Assembly: GCF_004359575.1 (NCBI RefSeq)
Contig: NZ_SCWF01000001.1
Location: 372,001 to 436,000, forward strand
Length of the DNA: 64,000 bases
Reading direction: 5' to 3'
From: Macrococcus bovicus
Lineage (GTDB): Bacteria; Bacillota; Bacilli; Staphylococcales; Staphylococcaceae
In this document: in pieces, positions 52,071-62,251 of the stretch
How the letters are laid out: every line of letters begins with the position of its first letter
How positions within the stretch are numbered: position 1 is the stretch's first letter
The notes under the pieces: model-generated
The model's input: only the letters and a program-made list of their open reading frames with translations
The model's database searches: none
Told to the model about the DNA's origin: nothing
Program-made: the position numbers and the translations under genes

Positions 52071-52943
52071 CTATTTCTGACAATGCGTGCAGTAATGGGT
52101 GTTGCGTCCGGCAATGACTGCCTTCTCTACCTCACGCCCACATGTGCCGCACGTCTGTCTGCCATATATTTTGAAGCGGGTCTGCATCTGTCCGCTCTTA
52201 CCTTCGACGTTCCGGTAGCTGGAAATAGATGAGCCGCCGAAACGTATCCCTTCTTCAAGGCTTGCGACAAGCGCCTTGAAAAGCTGCCGCTCTTCATCAG
52301 GTGTCATGTCTTGGACGAGCCGATGCGGATTGATACCTGCTGCATGCAGACCTTCACATGCATAGATATTGCCGCAGCCGCTGATGACACTATGATTCAT
52401 GACTGCTTCCTTGATTTTCTTCTGCTGCCATTTCTTCAAACCGAGCTGGGCAGTGAAGTAATCCTCCGCTCCCGCTTCGAAAGGTTCTGGTGCAATCGCC
52501 ATGATCTGCGCCGCTTCTTCAAGACGTCTGACTAACCGCATCTCACCGAAACGTCTGATATCACTGTAGATCAGCTTTTTCCCTGACTGCAGTTCAAGTT
52601 CCACATGCCAGTGATTGATGTAATTCGGAATCCCGATATCATCCAGGGTATCGACTACAAAATAGGCACCGGACATACCGAGATGACTGATGATCAATTG
52701 TTCTCCGAATTCATTTTCAAGTGTGAAGATCAGATATTTGCTTCTTCTGTCTATCGCCCGGATCGCACTGCCGATGATCTGTTCCCTGAACGATTGAAGA
52801 GCGATCCCCTTGATGATGGTTTCCTTGCCGGCTTCCTTGCCGCTATGAACCTTGTCAGAAAATGTCACACCGGTAATGACTTCCCCGATAACTTTAGGCT
52901 CAAGCCCTCGTCTGACATGTTCAACTTCTGGTAATTCAGGCAT
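52071..52943 (-). CDS. mutM: Formamidopyrimidine-DNA glycosylase
   Basis: A 290-residue Fpg that removes 8-oxoguanine and formamidopyrimidines. It starts [14 protein letters not shown] (catalytic Pro2 and Glu), has the H2TH region with [15 protein letters not shown], and ends in a zinc finger [12 protein letters not shown]...CTHC. Sits between polA (9 bases) and coaE; all three share one direction. Confidence 0.97.
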   Translation of the reverse strand: MPELPEVEHVRRGLEPKVIGEVITGVTFSDKVHSGKEAGKETIIKGIALQSFREQIIGSAIRAIDRRSKYLIFTLENEFGEQLIISHLGMSGAYFVVDTLDDIGIPNYINHWHVELELQSGKKLIYSDIRRFGEMRLVRRLEEAAQIMAIAPEPFEAGAEDYFTAQLGLKKWQQKKIKEAVMNHSVISGCGNIYACEGLHAAGINPHRLVQDMTPDEERQLFKALVASLEEGIRFGGSSISSYRNVEGKSGQMQTRFKIYGRQTCGTCGREVEKAVIAGRNTHYCTHCQK

Positions 52944-52952
52944 AACTTCCTC

Positions 52953-55553
52953 CTATTTCGCTTCATACCATGACTGGCCGTAATTAGACTCCACTAATAA
53001 CGGGACATTCAGTTCAAGTGCATGCTCCATGATGTCCTTCACAAATAAACTGAACGCTTCAATTTCTTCTTCCGGTACTTCAAAGATCAGCTCATCGTGT
53101 ACCTGTAATAATAAGTTGGCTTTAAAATCAGTCTTCTGCACTTCTCTGTCGTAATTCACCATTGCCAGCTTAATGATATCTGCGGCACTCCCTTGGATCG
53201 GTGTGTTCATCGCTGTCCGTTCCGCAAATCCCCGCGCATTGAAATTTCGTGCGTTAATATCAGGGATGTAACGACGACGGTTGAGCAGCGTTGAGACATA
53301 ACCATCCCGTTTCGCTTCCAGGATGATGTCATCCATATATTGTTTGACATTCGGGAAACTTGTCAAGTAATCCTCTATAAACCGGGCAGCGGCAGGACGC
53401 GAGATGCCCAGTGACTGACTGAGGCCATAATCACTGATACCATAGACGATGCCAAAGTTAACGGCTTTTGCCTGTCGTCTCATATCCGCAGTGACGTCAT
53501 CCTTCTCAACATCAAACACCTCCATCGCTGTCTTCGTATGAATATCGATGCCATGGTTGAAGGCTTCCATCATACTTCTGTCTTCGGTGATGTGAGCAAG
53601 CACCCGGAGTTCAATCTGAGAGTAGTCCGCTGCAAAGATCACCCAGCCCGGCTGCGATGCGGTGAACGCTTTTCTGATTTTGCGTCCCTCCTCCAGACGG
53701 ATCGGAATGTTCTGCAGGTTCGGTTCCACTGATGACAGACGGCCGGTCTGAGCCAGCACCTGATTGAAACGTGTGTGGATCTTACCGTCTTCTGCAATCA
53801 TTTTCTGTAAGCCTTCGACATAAGTCGACTGCAGTTTAGCAAGCTGCCTGTAATCGAGGATAGCCTGGATAATCTCGTGCTTGTCTCTTAAGCCTTCCAG
53901 GACATCAACAGCTGTTGAATAGCCCGTCTTCGTCTTTTTAGCGGCCGGCAACCCCAGCTCTTCGAACAGAATGACACCGAGCTGCTTAGGGGAATTAATA
54001 TTGAATTCATGCCCCGCAAGTGTATAAATACGGTTCATCAGTTCATCAATACGTGTCTTCAGTTCACCCTGCATCTCAATCAGTGCCTGTCTGTCTACAG
54101 TGATACCGCGGTATTCCATGCCCGCTAAGACCAGTGACAGCGGCAGCTCCAGTTCATCATGCAGCTTCAGCTGTTCATTATTCTCAAGTTCTCTTTTCAT
54201 GACATCTGTCAGCTGATGAATGGTCATCGCCTGTCTGCCGAAATAATCAAACAGTGCCTCTGTCTCAGGGATGGCCATCTTAGCGCCTTTGCCGAATATC
54301 TGTTCATTATTCGGAATCACCATGCCGTGAAGCGCGGCCGTCTCAGCCACATCAACAATAGTCTTTGACGGATCAAGCAGGTAGCTTGCCAGCATGACAT
54401 CAAAACGGATATTCTTGACATCCACATCGAGACGTTTCAGCAGCACCGCCGTCTTCTTGGCATCAAAAACATTCTTCTGTTCAGCGCCTTCCAGATAAGC
54501 GATGAGTGAATCCTGCAGGTTGTCAGATGATGTCACAAAGATCTTCTCGCCATCTGTCACAGCAATCGGCAGAATCTCGTTGACCAGGTAGTTATCTTTA
54601 AAGCAGTCGATAAAGAGTGACGTAGGACCAGCCAGACTGATCTCTTCAAATCGCTCCGTCAGCTCGAGCGCCTTCTGTTCGATGACCGGTGCTGTTTCCA
54701 TATGATCCAGCATCTGCTTGAATTCCAGTTCCTTAAATAATTCAATCTTTTTATCATTGTTTTCCGCGGACAGTTTGATGTCGTCCAGATGTATCTCAAT
54801 CGGCGCATGGACTTCAATTGTCGCAAGCTGCTTACTCATCAGTGCGTCTGCCTGATAAGTCGTTAAGTTCTCCTGCAGCTTCTTCCCTTTGATGTCATCC
54901 AGATGACTGATGACTTCTTCCACTGTGCCATATTCAAGCAGCAGTTTGACCGCTGTTTTCTCACCGATACCAGGCACACCCGGAATGTTATCTGACTTAT
55001 CACCCATCAGTCCCTTCAGGTCGATGATTTTCTCCGGACCGAAGCCATACTGCTCCCGCACAAACTCAGGCGTATAGTGATCGATATCTGTGACACCTTT
55101 TTTAGTGTAATAGACCGAGACAGAATCATTGACCAGCTGCGTCAGGTCACGGTCTCCTGTAATGATGATGGTCTTCATCTTCTTCTCAGTCGCTTCACGT
55201 GCCAGCGTCCCGATGATGTCATCCGCTTCGTAGTTGTCAAGCTCGTAATGTTTGATATGATAGGCATCCACCAGTTTTCTGATCAGCGGGAACTGCTCGC
55301 TGAGTTCCGGCGGTGTTTTCTGACGCCCCCCTTTATAGTCGCCGAATGTAGAGTGACGGAAAGTGGTCTTCCCCGCATCGAAAGCGACAAGGAAATGGGT
55401 AGGGGCTTCATCCTTGATGATTTTGTCGAGCAGCAAAGTGAAGCCGTACACCGCATTCGTATGAATACCGGCGCGATTGCTCAGCAGAGGCAGTGCATAG
55501 AATGCCCGGAATGCCAGGCTGTTGCCATCTATTAAAATAAGTTTTTCAGTCAT
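52953..55553 (-). CDS. polA: DNA polymerase I
   Basis: An 866-residue Pol I. The N-terminal 5'-3' exonuclease (ILIDGNSLAFRAFYALP, DRDLTQLV, GLMGDKSDNIPGVPGIG) is intact. The middle 3'-5' exonuclease-like domain lacks the usual acidic set (FIDCFKDN in place of DTET), as in Bacillus Pol I. The polymerase domain has DYSQIELRVLAHI, RRQAKAVNFGIVYG and QVHDELIFEVP. It fills gaps in repair and removes Okazaki primers. Confidence 0.97.
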   Translation of the reverse strand: MTEKLILIDGNSLAFRAFYALPLLSNRAGIHTNAVYGFTLLLDKIIKDEAPTHFLVAFDAGKTTFRHSTFGDYKGGRQKTPPELSEQFPLIRKLVDAYHIKHYELDNYEADDIIGTLAREATEKKMKTIIITGDRDLTQLVNDSVSVYYTKKGVTDIDHYTPEFVREQYGFGPEKIIDLKGLMGDKSDNIPGVPGIGEKTAVKLLLEYGTVEEVISHLDDIKGKKLQENLTTYQADALMSKQLATIEVHAPIEIHLDDIKLSAENNDKKIELFKELEFKQMLDHMETAPVIEQKALELTERFEEISLAGPTSLFIDCFKDNYLVNEILPIAVTDGEKIFVTSSDNLQDSLIAYLEGAEQKNVFDAKKTAVLLKRLDVDVKNIRFDVMLASYLLDPSKTIVDVAETAALHGMVIPNNEQIFGKGAKMAIPETEALFDYFGRQAMTIHQLTDVMKRELENNEQLKLHDELELPLSLVLAGMEYRGITVDRQALIEMQGELKTRIDELMNRIYTLAGHEFNINSPKQLGVILFEELGLPAAKKTKTGYSTAVDVLEGLRDKHEIIQAILDYRQLAKLQSTYVEGLQKMIAEDGKIHTRFNQVLAQTGRLSSVEPNLQNIPIRLEEGRKIRKAFTASQPGWVIFAADYSQIELRVLAHITEDRSMMEAFNHGIDIHTKTAMEVFDVEKDDVTADMRRQAKAVNFGIVYGISDYGLSQSLGISRPAAARFIEDYLTSFPNVKQYMDDIILEAKRDGYVSTLLNRRRYIPDINARNFNARGFAERTAMNTPIQGSAADIIKLAMVNYDREVQKTDFKANLLLQVHDELIFEVPEEEIEAFSLFVKDIMEHALELNVPLLVESNYGQSWYEAK

Positions 55554-55601
55554 AATGAACCTCCATCAGGTTGATACTCCTATTTTACCACAGCATAGAA
55601 A

Positions 55602-55627
55602 AAGCCACGCACTTACGTGCATGGCTT
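55602..55627 (-). terminator. Terminator of phoPR
   Basis: AAGCCATGCAC/GTGCGTGGCTT (one A-C mismatch, GTAA loop) with a T-run on the minus strand; overlaps the last phoR codon region. Confidence 0.82.
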
Positions 55628-57329
55628 AACTTTTTTTAAGATAGACTCTGAAGGTCGAACCTTTACTGAGCTCGCTGTCAACTTCTATCACACCGTCAAA
55701 TGCCTCGACGATATGCTTGACGATAGCCAGGCCAAGACCGGTCCCTCCACTGTCTCTGCTTCTCGCTTTATCCACTCTATAAAAACGCTCAAAAATACGC
55801 GTCTGTTCCTCTTTAGCAATACCCATTCCTTCATCACTCACTTCAAGGATGCCCTGTTTGCCATCTATGACGCTGACTTTAACCCGTGAACCTTCCGGTG
55901 AATAATTGATAGCATTTGACAGCAGATTAATGATGACTTGCTTCAGTTTGCTTGCTTCAGCCAGCACGATGACATCTTCATCAATCCTTGTCTCAATGAC
56001 AATCTTCTTCTTAGCGGCCAGCGGTTCAACGACTTCAATGCAGCTGAGCGCTTTCCGGCTCATATTGACCGACTCAAGAATAATATGACTGCTCTGCTCT
56101 ATTTTCGAGAGCTCCAGCAGTTCACTGACCAGGCCTTGAATGCGGTTAGATTCTTTCAGAATGATATCCAGGAACATGTCCAGCGTCTCCGGATTATTCT
56201 TCGCCCCGTCCAGCAGTGTTTCAGAGAATCCCTTAATAGAGGTGATCGGGGTCTTCAGTTCATGGGAGACATTGGCGACAAAGTCTTTCCGCATCTGTTC
56301 CAGCGATTTCAGCTTTGTGATGTCATGCAGCACGACCACCACACCTTCTAATTTCCGTCGCCGTCTTGAAAGGACCGGTACGACAGCCGCATCGAAATAC
56401 TTCCTGTAGACAGCCATCTGAATATCTATCGTTTTATTGATCGGCTTCTCTGCTCTCATCGCCTCTTTAATCATCTGCTTGACTGACGGGAAGCGAATGA
56501 CGTCCTCGAAATGGCCTGACAGTATCTGCTGTCCTTTATTAAAGGTTTCGTTATAGTTATCATTCACGATGACCACCTGCCCCTTCTTATCGATCATCAG
56601 AATAGCAGAAGGGATGTTTTCAAGTGTCGTCTCCAGACGGTTGCGCTGCAGCTTCTGTTCGTTGTTCAGTGTCTGCAAGGTGCGCGCTAATCTGTTTGTA
56701 CTGATGTACAGTTCTTTCGTTTCAGTGACGGTGCTTTCCGGTACGCGGACTTTATAGTTGCCTTCTGTCAATAATCTTGAGGCATAAGTCACTTCTCTGA
56801 TCGGCGCGATATACGTCCGGTTGATATAGCGGACGAGAAAGAAGATGACCGGAATGGCCGTTGCCAGTGTCAGAAACATATACTGCCAGATGGTTTTGTT
56901 CAGACCTTCAAGATTGGTCAGCCTGTCTATCAGAAAAATAGTGTAGCCATCTTCTCTGTATATCAGTAGAGCTTCATTATTCTCACGTTTGAAACGATAA
57001 AAACCAGCATTGTTATGGCTGATCCACGGTGCCATGACTTCCTCTATCTGTTTGTCATCTATCGTATCGCTCTTGAACAGTGTCTTTCCGTCTTTTTCTA
57101 TCCAGACCTTCTTAAGTGATACTCTATCATAATCTTTAATTTTCTGAAGATAACGATCTTCATTTTTCAGGACTTCAATCAACTGCTCAGCCTGGCGTTC
57201 CAACTCCGCTTCCTTCGTCTTGCTGATTTGTTCGCTCAGAATATTGGACAGAAAGAACCCGATCAACAGAAAGCTTAAAATCATCAAGGCGACAAGAGAG
57301 GTGAAGAGACGGTTTGTGAAACTTCTCAT
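55626..57329 (-). CDS. phoR: Phosphate-response sensor histidine kinase PhoR
   Basis: A 567-residue sensor with a transmembrane helix at about 10-30, an extracytoplasmic domain to about 150, a second helix (about 148-168), HAMP, a PAS domain and the kinase. The H box is FVANVSHELKTPITSIKGF; the N box NLLSNAINYSPEG; then SDEGMGIAKEEQ and GTGLGLAIV. It senses phosphate limitation (indirectly, through teichoic acid intermediates in Bacillus). ATGA overlap with phoP. Confidence 0.94.
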   Translation of the reverse strand: MRSFTNRLFTSLVALMILSFLLIGFFLSNILSEQISKTKEAELERQAEQLIEVLKNEDRYLQKIKDYDRVSLKKVWIEKDGKTLFKSDTIDDKQIEEVMAPWISHNNAGFYRFKRENNEALLIYREDGYTIFLIDRLTNLEGLNKTIWQYMFLTLATAIPVIFFLVRYINRTYIAPIREVTYASRLLTEGNYKVRVPESTVTETKELYISTNRLARTLQTLNNEQKLQRNRLETTLENIPSAILMIDKKGQVVIVNDNYNETFNKGQQILSGHFEDVIRFPSVKQMIKEAMRAEKPINKTIDIQMAVYRKYFDAAVVPVLSRRRRKLEGVVVVLHDITKLKSLEQMRKDFVANVSHELKTPITSIKGFSETLLDGAKNNPETLDMFLDIILKESNRIQGLVSELLELSKIEQSSHIILESVNMSRKALSCIEVVEPLAAKKKIVIETRIDEDVIVLAEASKLKQVIINLLSNAINYSPEGSRVKVSVIDGKQGILEVSDEGMGIAKEEQTRIFERFYRVDKARSRDSGGTGLGLAIVKHIVEAFDGVIEVDSELSKGSTFRVYLKKS

Positions 57330-58036
57330 ATTGACCGAGGGTTCTCCAGCTTATAACCGAGTCCACGGACAGTCTTGATATATTGCGGCTGTTTAGGATT
57401 CTCTTCGATTTTCTCTCTTAGATGGCTGATATGCACATCCACAATACGGGAATCACCAGCAAACTCATAGTTCCAGACAGAATTCAGCATATGTTCACGT
57501 GTAATGACACGGCCCTGTCTTTCAATAAGATAAATCAGCAGCTCAAACTCCTTAGGGGTCAGATCCAGTAACTCATTGTTACGGTAGGCCTCAAAATGGT
57601 CTGGCAGGATTTTCAGTCTGCCGATATTGATCTCTTTGCTTTGTCTGATATCCAGCTGCTGCTCATTGACCACTGTACGTCTGAGGATCGCTTTCACTCT
57701 GGCCACCACTTCTCTTGGTGAGAAAGGCTTTGTCATATAGTCATCAGCACCCAGCTCAAGTCCCAGCACTTTATCAAATTCATCATCTTTAGCTGTCAGC
57801 ATCAGAATCGGAATCGGGTTCTTTTCATTGCGGATGGATTTGCATACTTCTACGCCATCCATTTTAGGCAGCATCAAATCAAGCACAAGTAAATCCGGTC
57901 GCTCTGTAAAGACTTTCTCAAGCCCTTCTTCTCCGTCAAATGCAGTTTCGACTTCGAAGCCTGCCTGCTGTAAGTTATATTTCAACAGTGTCACGATTGA
58001 TTGTTCATCGTCAACAACAAGTATTTTCTGTGCCAT
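57326..58036 (-). CDS. phoP: Phosphate-response regulator PhoP
   Basis: A 236-residue OmpR-type regulator. Receiver with DDEQS, phospho-Asp in LLVLDLMLPKMDG, conserved Thr/Lys (LTAKDD, TKPFSPREVVAR); winged-helix DNA-binding domain with LTPKEFELLIYLIERQGRVITRE. Controls phosphate uptake and wall teichoic acid switching. It lies after citZ-icd on the same strand, separated by a terminator, matching the Bacillus order. Confidence 0.95.
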   Translation of the reverse strand: MAQKILVVDDEQSIVTLLKYNLQQAGFEVETAFDGEEGLEKVFTERPDLLVLDLMLPKMDGVEVCKSIRNEKNPIPILMLTAKDDEFDKVLGLELGADDYMTKPFSPREVVARVKAILRRTVVNEQQLDIRQSKEINIGRLKILPDHFEAYRNNELLDLTPKEFELLIYLIERQGRVITREHMLNSVWNYEFAGDSRIVDVHISHLREKIEENPKQPQYIKTVRGLGYKLENPRSI

Positions 58037-58169
58037 TCATTACCTCCAGATGATATGTCTCTTACATTATATATGATGTCGATTTATTAAGGCTATATTT
58101 AATCAATAAACTTCAACTGCCAGTAATAAAATTTACAAAATATTTATATTTCACTGACAGGCAAAAAAA

Positions 58170-58195
58170 AATAAGCCGCTGTCAGGCGGCTTATT
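58170..58195 (-). terminator. Terminator of citZ-icd
   Basis: AATAAGCCGC/GCGGCTTATT with a six-base loop and a T-run on the minus strand, right after the icd stop. Confidence 0.92.
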
Positions 58196-58199
58196 TCCT

Positions 58200-59462
58200 T
58201 TACATATTTTTAATCAGTTCGTCAGCGAACTCTGAACATTTCACTTCAGTTGCACCGTCCATAAGTCGGGCGAAATCATATGTCACCACTTTAGAGGCAA
58301 TGGTTTTTTCCATTGATTTCGTGATCAGTTCCCCTGCTTCTCTCCAGCCCAGGTGGTCCAGCAGCAGGACACCGCTTAAGATAACTGAAGAAGGATTCAC
58401 TTTATCGAGGCCTGCATACTTCGGCGCAGTACCATGTGTCGCTTCAAAGATAGCGTGTCCTGTCTCGTAATTGATATTAGCCCCTGGTGCGATACCGATA
58501 CCACCCACTTGAGCTGCGAGTGCATCAGAGATATAGTCACCGTTCAAGTTCATCGTCGCCACCACATCAAATTCCGCAGGACGCGTCAGAATCTGCTGCA
58601 GGAAGATATCAGCGATTGAATCTTTAATCAGCAGCTTGCCGCTGTTCACTGCTTCTTCCTGTGCTTTCTCCGCTGCTTCTTTGCCTTCTGATTCGACCAG
58701 TTTATCATACTGTGCCCACGTGAAGACTTTATCGCCGAATTCACGTTCAGCTAAATCATAGCCCCATTGTTTAAATGCACCTTCAGTGAACTTCATGATG
58801 TTGCCTTTATGAACCAGTGTCAGCGACTTGCGCCCCTGTTCCAGTGCATAATTGATGGCAGCGCGCACCAGACGTTCTGTTCCTTCTTTTGAGACCGGTT
58901 TGATGCCGATACCTGATGTCTCCGGGAAACGAATGTTTTTAGCGCCCATTTCATTCTGCAGGAACTCGATGACTTTCTTCACTTCATCTGAGCCCTCTTT
59001 ATATTCAATTCCCGCATAGATATCCTCGGTATTTTCACGGAAGATCACCATGTCAGTATCTTCAGGGCGTTTAACCGGAGAAGGAACACCTTCAAAATAA
59101 CGGACCGGACGCAGACAGACGAATAAATCCAGTTCCTGGCGCAGCGCCACATTCAATGAACGGATGCCGCCACCGATCGGCGTCGTAAGCGGACCTTTAA
59201 TGGCAATCAGATATTCCTCGATGGTATCCAGTGTCTCCTGCGGCAGCCATTCACCGGTCGTATCAAATGCTTTCTGTCCTGCAAGGACTTCCTTCCATTC
59301 AATCTTCTTTTCGCCGTTATATGCCTTGTCAACTGCAGCATCCAGCACGCGGCTCGCTGCATGCCAGATATCCGGACCTGTACCGTCTCCGATAATGAAT
59401 GGAATAACTGGATTGTTCGGTACATTTAAAGTTCCATTAGAATTTGTGATTTTTTCAGCCAT
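58200..59462 (-). CDS. icd: Isocitrate dehydrogenase (NADP)
   Basis: A 420-residue NADP-dependent isocitrate dehydrogenase: [12 protein letters not shown] at the N-terminus, [20 protein letters not shown] with the substrate Ser/Arg set, [12 protein letters not shown], and a metal site near the [10 protein letters not shown] block. Converts isocitrate to 2-oxoglutarate. Follows citZ by 20 bases. The mdh gene found after icd in Bacillus is absent. Confidence 0.97.
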   Translation of the reverse strand: MAEKITNSNGTLNVPNNPVIPFIIGDGTGPDIWHAASRVLDAAVDKAYNGEKKIEWKEVLAGQKAFDTTGEWLPQETLDTIEEYLIAIKGPLTTPIGGGIRSLNVALRQELDLFVCLRPVRYFEGVPSPVKRPEDTDMVIFRENTEDIYAGIEYKEGSDEVKKVIEFLQNEMGAKNIRFPETSGIGIKPVSKEGTERLVRAAINYALEQGRKSLTLVHKGNIMKFTEGAFKQWGYDLAEREFGDKVFTWAQYDKLVESEGKEAAEKAQEEAVNSGKLLIKDSIADIFLQQILTRPAEFDVVATMNLNGDYISDALAAQVGGIGIAPGANINYETGHAIFEATHGTAPKYAGLDKVNPSSVILSGVLLLDHLGWREAGELITKSMEKTIASKVVTYDFARLMDGATEVKCSEFADELIKNM

Positions 59463-59482
59463 GATAATCCTCCTATAAGGGT

Positions 59483-60604
59483 TTATTTTCGTTCAGATAC
59501 AGGGACATATTTACGTCCGACTTCACCGACATACTCTGCACGAGGGCGGATGATGCGGTTGTTTTCATATTGCTCAAGAATATGGGCTAACCAGCCTGAT
59601 ACACGAGAGACAGCAAAGATCGGTGTGAATAAATCATGTTCTATGCCCATTGAGTGATACACGGTTGCTGAATAAAAGTCGACGTTCGGCAGCAAGCCTT
59701 TTTTCTCTTCCATCATCTCAGCGATACGCACAGACATCTCATATAATTCTTTCTGTCCTGTCTCATCTGTGATACGGCGAGACATCTCTTTCAGATACTT
59801 CGCACGAGGGTCGCCTTCTTTATAGACACGGTGACCAAAGCCCATGATTTTTTCTTTGTTATCAATTTTCTTCTGGATATAATCTTCAACATTCTCCATA
59901 GAACCGATTTCACTGAGCATTTTCATCACCTGCTCATTGGCACCGCCGTGCAGAGGGCCTTTTAAGGCACCTGCTGCTGCTGTGACACCTGAATACATAT
60001 CTGTCAATGTCGATACACAGACACGGGCAGTGAATGTCGACGCATTCAGCTCATGGTCCGCATGAAGAATCAATGCTTTATTGAATGCCTCTTCCTGCAC
60101 TTCTGTCGGCACTTCTCCGAACAGCATATAAAGGAAATTAGCTGCATAGCTCAGCTCTGCTTTAGGTTTGAGGGGTTCTTTGCCCTGACGGACACGTGCG
60201 AATGCCGCAACAAGTGACGCCACTTTCGCCTGAATACGGGTTGCCTTATTGAAGTGCGCATCATCATTGAACTCTTCAGCACGTGGATCAAAGTGTGCAA
60301 GATAGCTGAGTGATGTTCTTAAGCCCGTCATAGGATGAACATCATCTGCTGCATAATCTTCGAAATGTTCGTAGATACGCGGATTCAGCACCATGTTTTC
60401 AAGTAGCTGCGCCTTAAAGTCATTGAGTTCCTGCTCATTAGGTAATCTGAAATGCCACAATAAGAAAATGACCTCTTCAAACTTCGCATTTTCAGTTAGA
60501 TCATCGATATCATATCCTGCATAAGTTAACTGCTGTCCGACGATTGAACTTACTTTCGTCTCAGTAGCAAGGACGCCTTCTAAACCTCTGATTACATCTG
60601 CCAT
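59483..60604 (-). CDS. citZ: Citrate synthase
   Basis: A 373-residue type I-like citrate synthase with catalytic His in [10 protein letters not shown] and [15 protein letters not shown] and Asp in the [11 protein letters not shown] region downstream. It condenses oxaloacetate with acetyl-CoA. Start at the ATG at 60604, after AAGGGGAC; an upstream in-frame start has no ribosome site. Promoter carries a cre-like box. Confidence 0.97.
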   Translation of the reverse strand: MADVIRGLEGVLATETKVSSIVGQQLTYAGYDIDDLTENAKFEEVIFLLWHFRLPNEQELNDFKAQLLENMVLNPRIYEHFEDYAADDVHPMTGLRTSLSYLAHFDPRAEEFNDDAHFNKATRIQAKVASLVAAFARVRQGKEPLKPKAELSYAANFLYMLFGEVPTEVQEEAFNKALILHADHELNASTFTARVCVSTLTDMYSGVTAAAGALKGPLHGGANEQVMKMLSEIGSMENVEDYIQKKIDNKEKIMGFGHRVYKEGDPRAKYLKEMSRRITDETGQKELYEMSVRIAEMMEEKKGLLPNVDFYSATVYHSMGIEHDLFTPIFAVSRVSGWLAHILEQYENNRIIRPRAEYVGEVGRKYVPVSERK

Positions 60605-60656
60605 ATTATTGTCCCCTTTACATCTTATAATCATTCTCTTGCATGTCTACATGCTT

Positions 60657-60693
60657 ATTATACCGAAAGCAAACAGATATGTGAACGTTTTCA
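60657..60693 (-). promoter_or_regulatory. citZ promoter with cre-like box over the -35
   Basis: Minus strand: -35 TTCACA (60680-60685), 17-base spacer, -10 TATAAT (60657-60662). TGTGAACGTTTTCA (60680-60693) matches cre at all but one position and covers the -35, a site where CcpA would block RNA polymerase. citZ is CcpA-repressed in relatives. Confidence 0.72.
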
Positions 60694-60837
60694 ATACTTA
60701 GCTATTCTTTATCGCTATCTATAAGTTTTTCTTATGAAATCGCCTCCAAAAATTATCTTGCAATTTAGAATATTTCGTTATATGCTTTTGGAGATTAAAA
60801 CGTTACATCAAATCAATATCAGAAAAGGGGGAACAAT

Positions 60838-62217
60838 ATGGAACAGAATCATCACTTGGACGATAATAATCTCCAGCGGACCTTGACGAATCGTCATATT
60901 CAGCTGATCGCGATTGGGGGCGCGATCGGTACCGGACTTTTCCTTGGTGCTGGTAAATCCATTCACTTTGCGGGTCCATCCATATTACTGACTTATGCAA
61001 TTTTAGGTGTCATCTTCTTTTTATTCATGAGACTACTCGGAGAATTATTGCTTTCCAATCTTAATTATCACTCATTTACGGATATCACTAAAGATTACCT
61101 GGGTGAGTTTGCGGGTTACATGACCGGCTGGACGTACTGGTTCTGCTGGATTGTGACAGGGATGGCAGAAGTCACAGCTGTCGCTCAGTTCGTCAACTTC
61201 TGGTGGCCGGATTTTCCTACCTGGCTATCAGCACTGATCACGATTCTTTTCTTGATGACTTTAAATCTGCTGACAGCTAAGTTGTTCGGTGAACTAGAGT
61301 TCTGGTTCGCAATCATTAAGGTTATCACCATCATCGCGCTGATTGTTGTGGGTATTTTCCTGATCATCATCCAGTTCAAAACACCGTTTGGTCATGCGTC
61401 ACTGAGCCACTTATGGAGTCATGGTGGCTGGTTCCCGAACGGCATCAACGGCTTCCTGCTCAGCTTCCAGATGGCAGTCTTCAGCTTTGTAGGTATCGAG
61501 TTAATCGGTGTAACAGCCGGTGAAGCACAGGACCCAGAGAAAACATTGCCGAAAGCAATCAACAACGTCCCGATTCGTATCATCTTATTCTACGTCGGTG
61601 CTTTAACGATCATCATGAGTATCACACCTTGGGATCAGATCAATCCGGAACTCAGCCCGTTCGTTGAACTGTTCAAAATGATCGGGATTGTCTTCGCAGC
61701 AAGCTTAATCAACTTTGTTGTTATCACATCTGCTTCTTCATCTTGTAACAGTGGTATCTTCTCAAACAGCCGTATGCTCTACGGATTAAGCAAACACTAT
61801 GCTAAAGGAACAGGTTTCTTTGAAAAGACAAACAAGACAGGCGTACCAGCAAATGCTGTTATCTTCTCAAGCGCTTTACTCTTAGTGTCAGTCTTACTCA
61901 ATTATATGATTCCGAATGCATCACAAGTATTCACACTCGTCACGACACTCGCGACTGTATTCTTTATTGTTGTATGGTCACTGATCACGATCTCCTACAT
62001 GGTCTACTTGAAGAAGCGTCCGGAATTACACCAGTCTTCTAAGTTCAAGACACCTGGTGGCATGGCGACTGCTGTTGTTCTCTTAGCTTTCTTCATCTTC
62101 ATGTTTGCACTGCTCTTCATGGCACCTGATACTCGAATCGGTGTAGCGCTCACGCCGCTCTGGTTCGTCCTGCTCTTCCTGATGTATCGTTTTGATATGA
62201 AGGGCAAAAAAGCTTAA
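60838..62217 (+). CDS. cycA: Amino acid permease, D-serine/D-alanine/glycine (CycA) type
   Basis: A 459-residue, 12-helix APC transporter starting LQRTLTNRHIQLIAIGGAIGTGLFLGAG, with GVTAGEAQDPEKTLPKAINNVPIRI. In S. aureus a permease of this kind lies between citZ and pyk and is annotated CycA; substrate here is by that analogy (D-Ser, D-Ala, Gly). Start after AAAAGGGGGAAC. Divergent from citZ and convergent with pyk. Confidence 0.85.
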   Translation: MEQNHHLDDNNLQRTLTNRHIQLIAIGGAIGTGLFLGAGKSIHFAGPSILLTYAILGVIFFLFMRLLGELLLSNLNYHSFTDITKDYLGEFAGYMTGWTYWFCWIVTGMAEVTAVAQFVNFWWPDFPTWLSALITILFLMTLNLLTAKLFGELEFWFAIIKVITIIALIVVGIFLIIIQFKTPFGHASLSHLWSHGGWFPNGINGFLLSFQMAVFSFVGIELIGVTAGEAQDPEKTLPKAINNVPIRIILFYVGALTIIMSITPWDQINPELSPFVELFKMIGIVFAASLINFVVITSASSSCNSGIFSNSRMLYGLSKHYAKGTGFFEKTNKTGVPANAVIFSSALLLVSVLLNYMIPNASQVFTLVTTLATVFFIVVWSLITISYMVYLKKRPELHQSSKFKTPGGMATAVVLLAFFIFMFALLFMAPDTRIGVALTPLWFVLLFLMYRFDMKGKKA

Positions 62218-62251
62218 AAAAGAAGCTCATCCAAGGATGAGCTTCTTTTTT
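62216..62251. terminator. Bidirectional terminator between the permease and pyk
   Basis: AAAAAAGAAGCTCATCC/GGATGAGCTTCTTTTTT, a 17-bp perfect stem with a two-base loop, T-runs on both sides. Confidence 0.93.

Noticed and set aside
51467-52114. Longer CoaE beginning inside mutM
   Set aside because: The extra residues are antisense-like noise before MTVIGLTGG, and the ATG at 52060 has AGGAGA.
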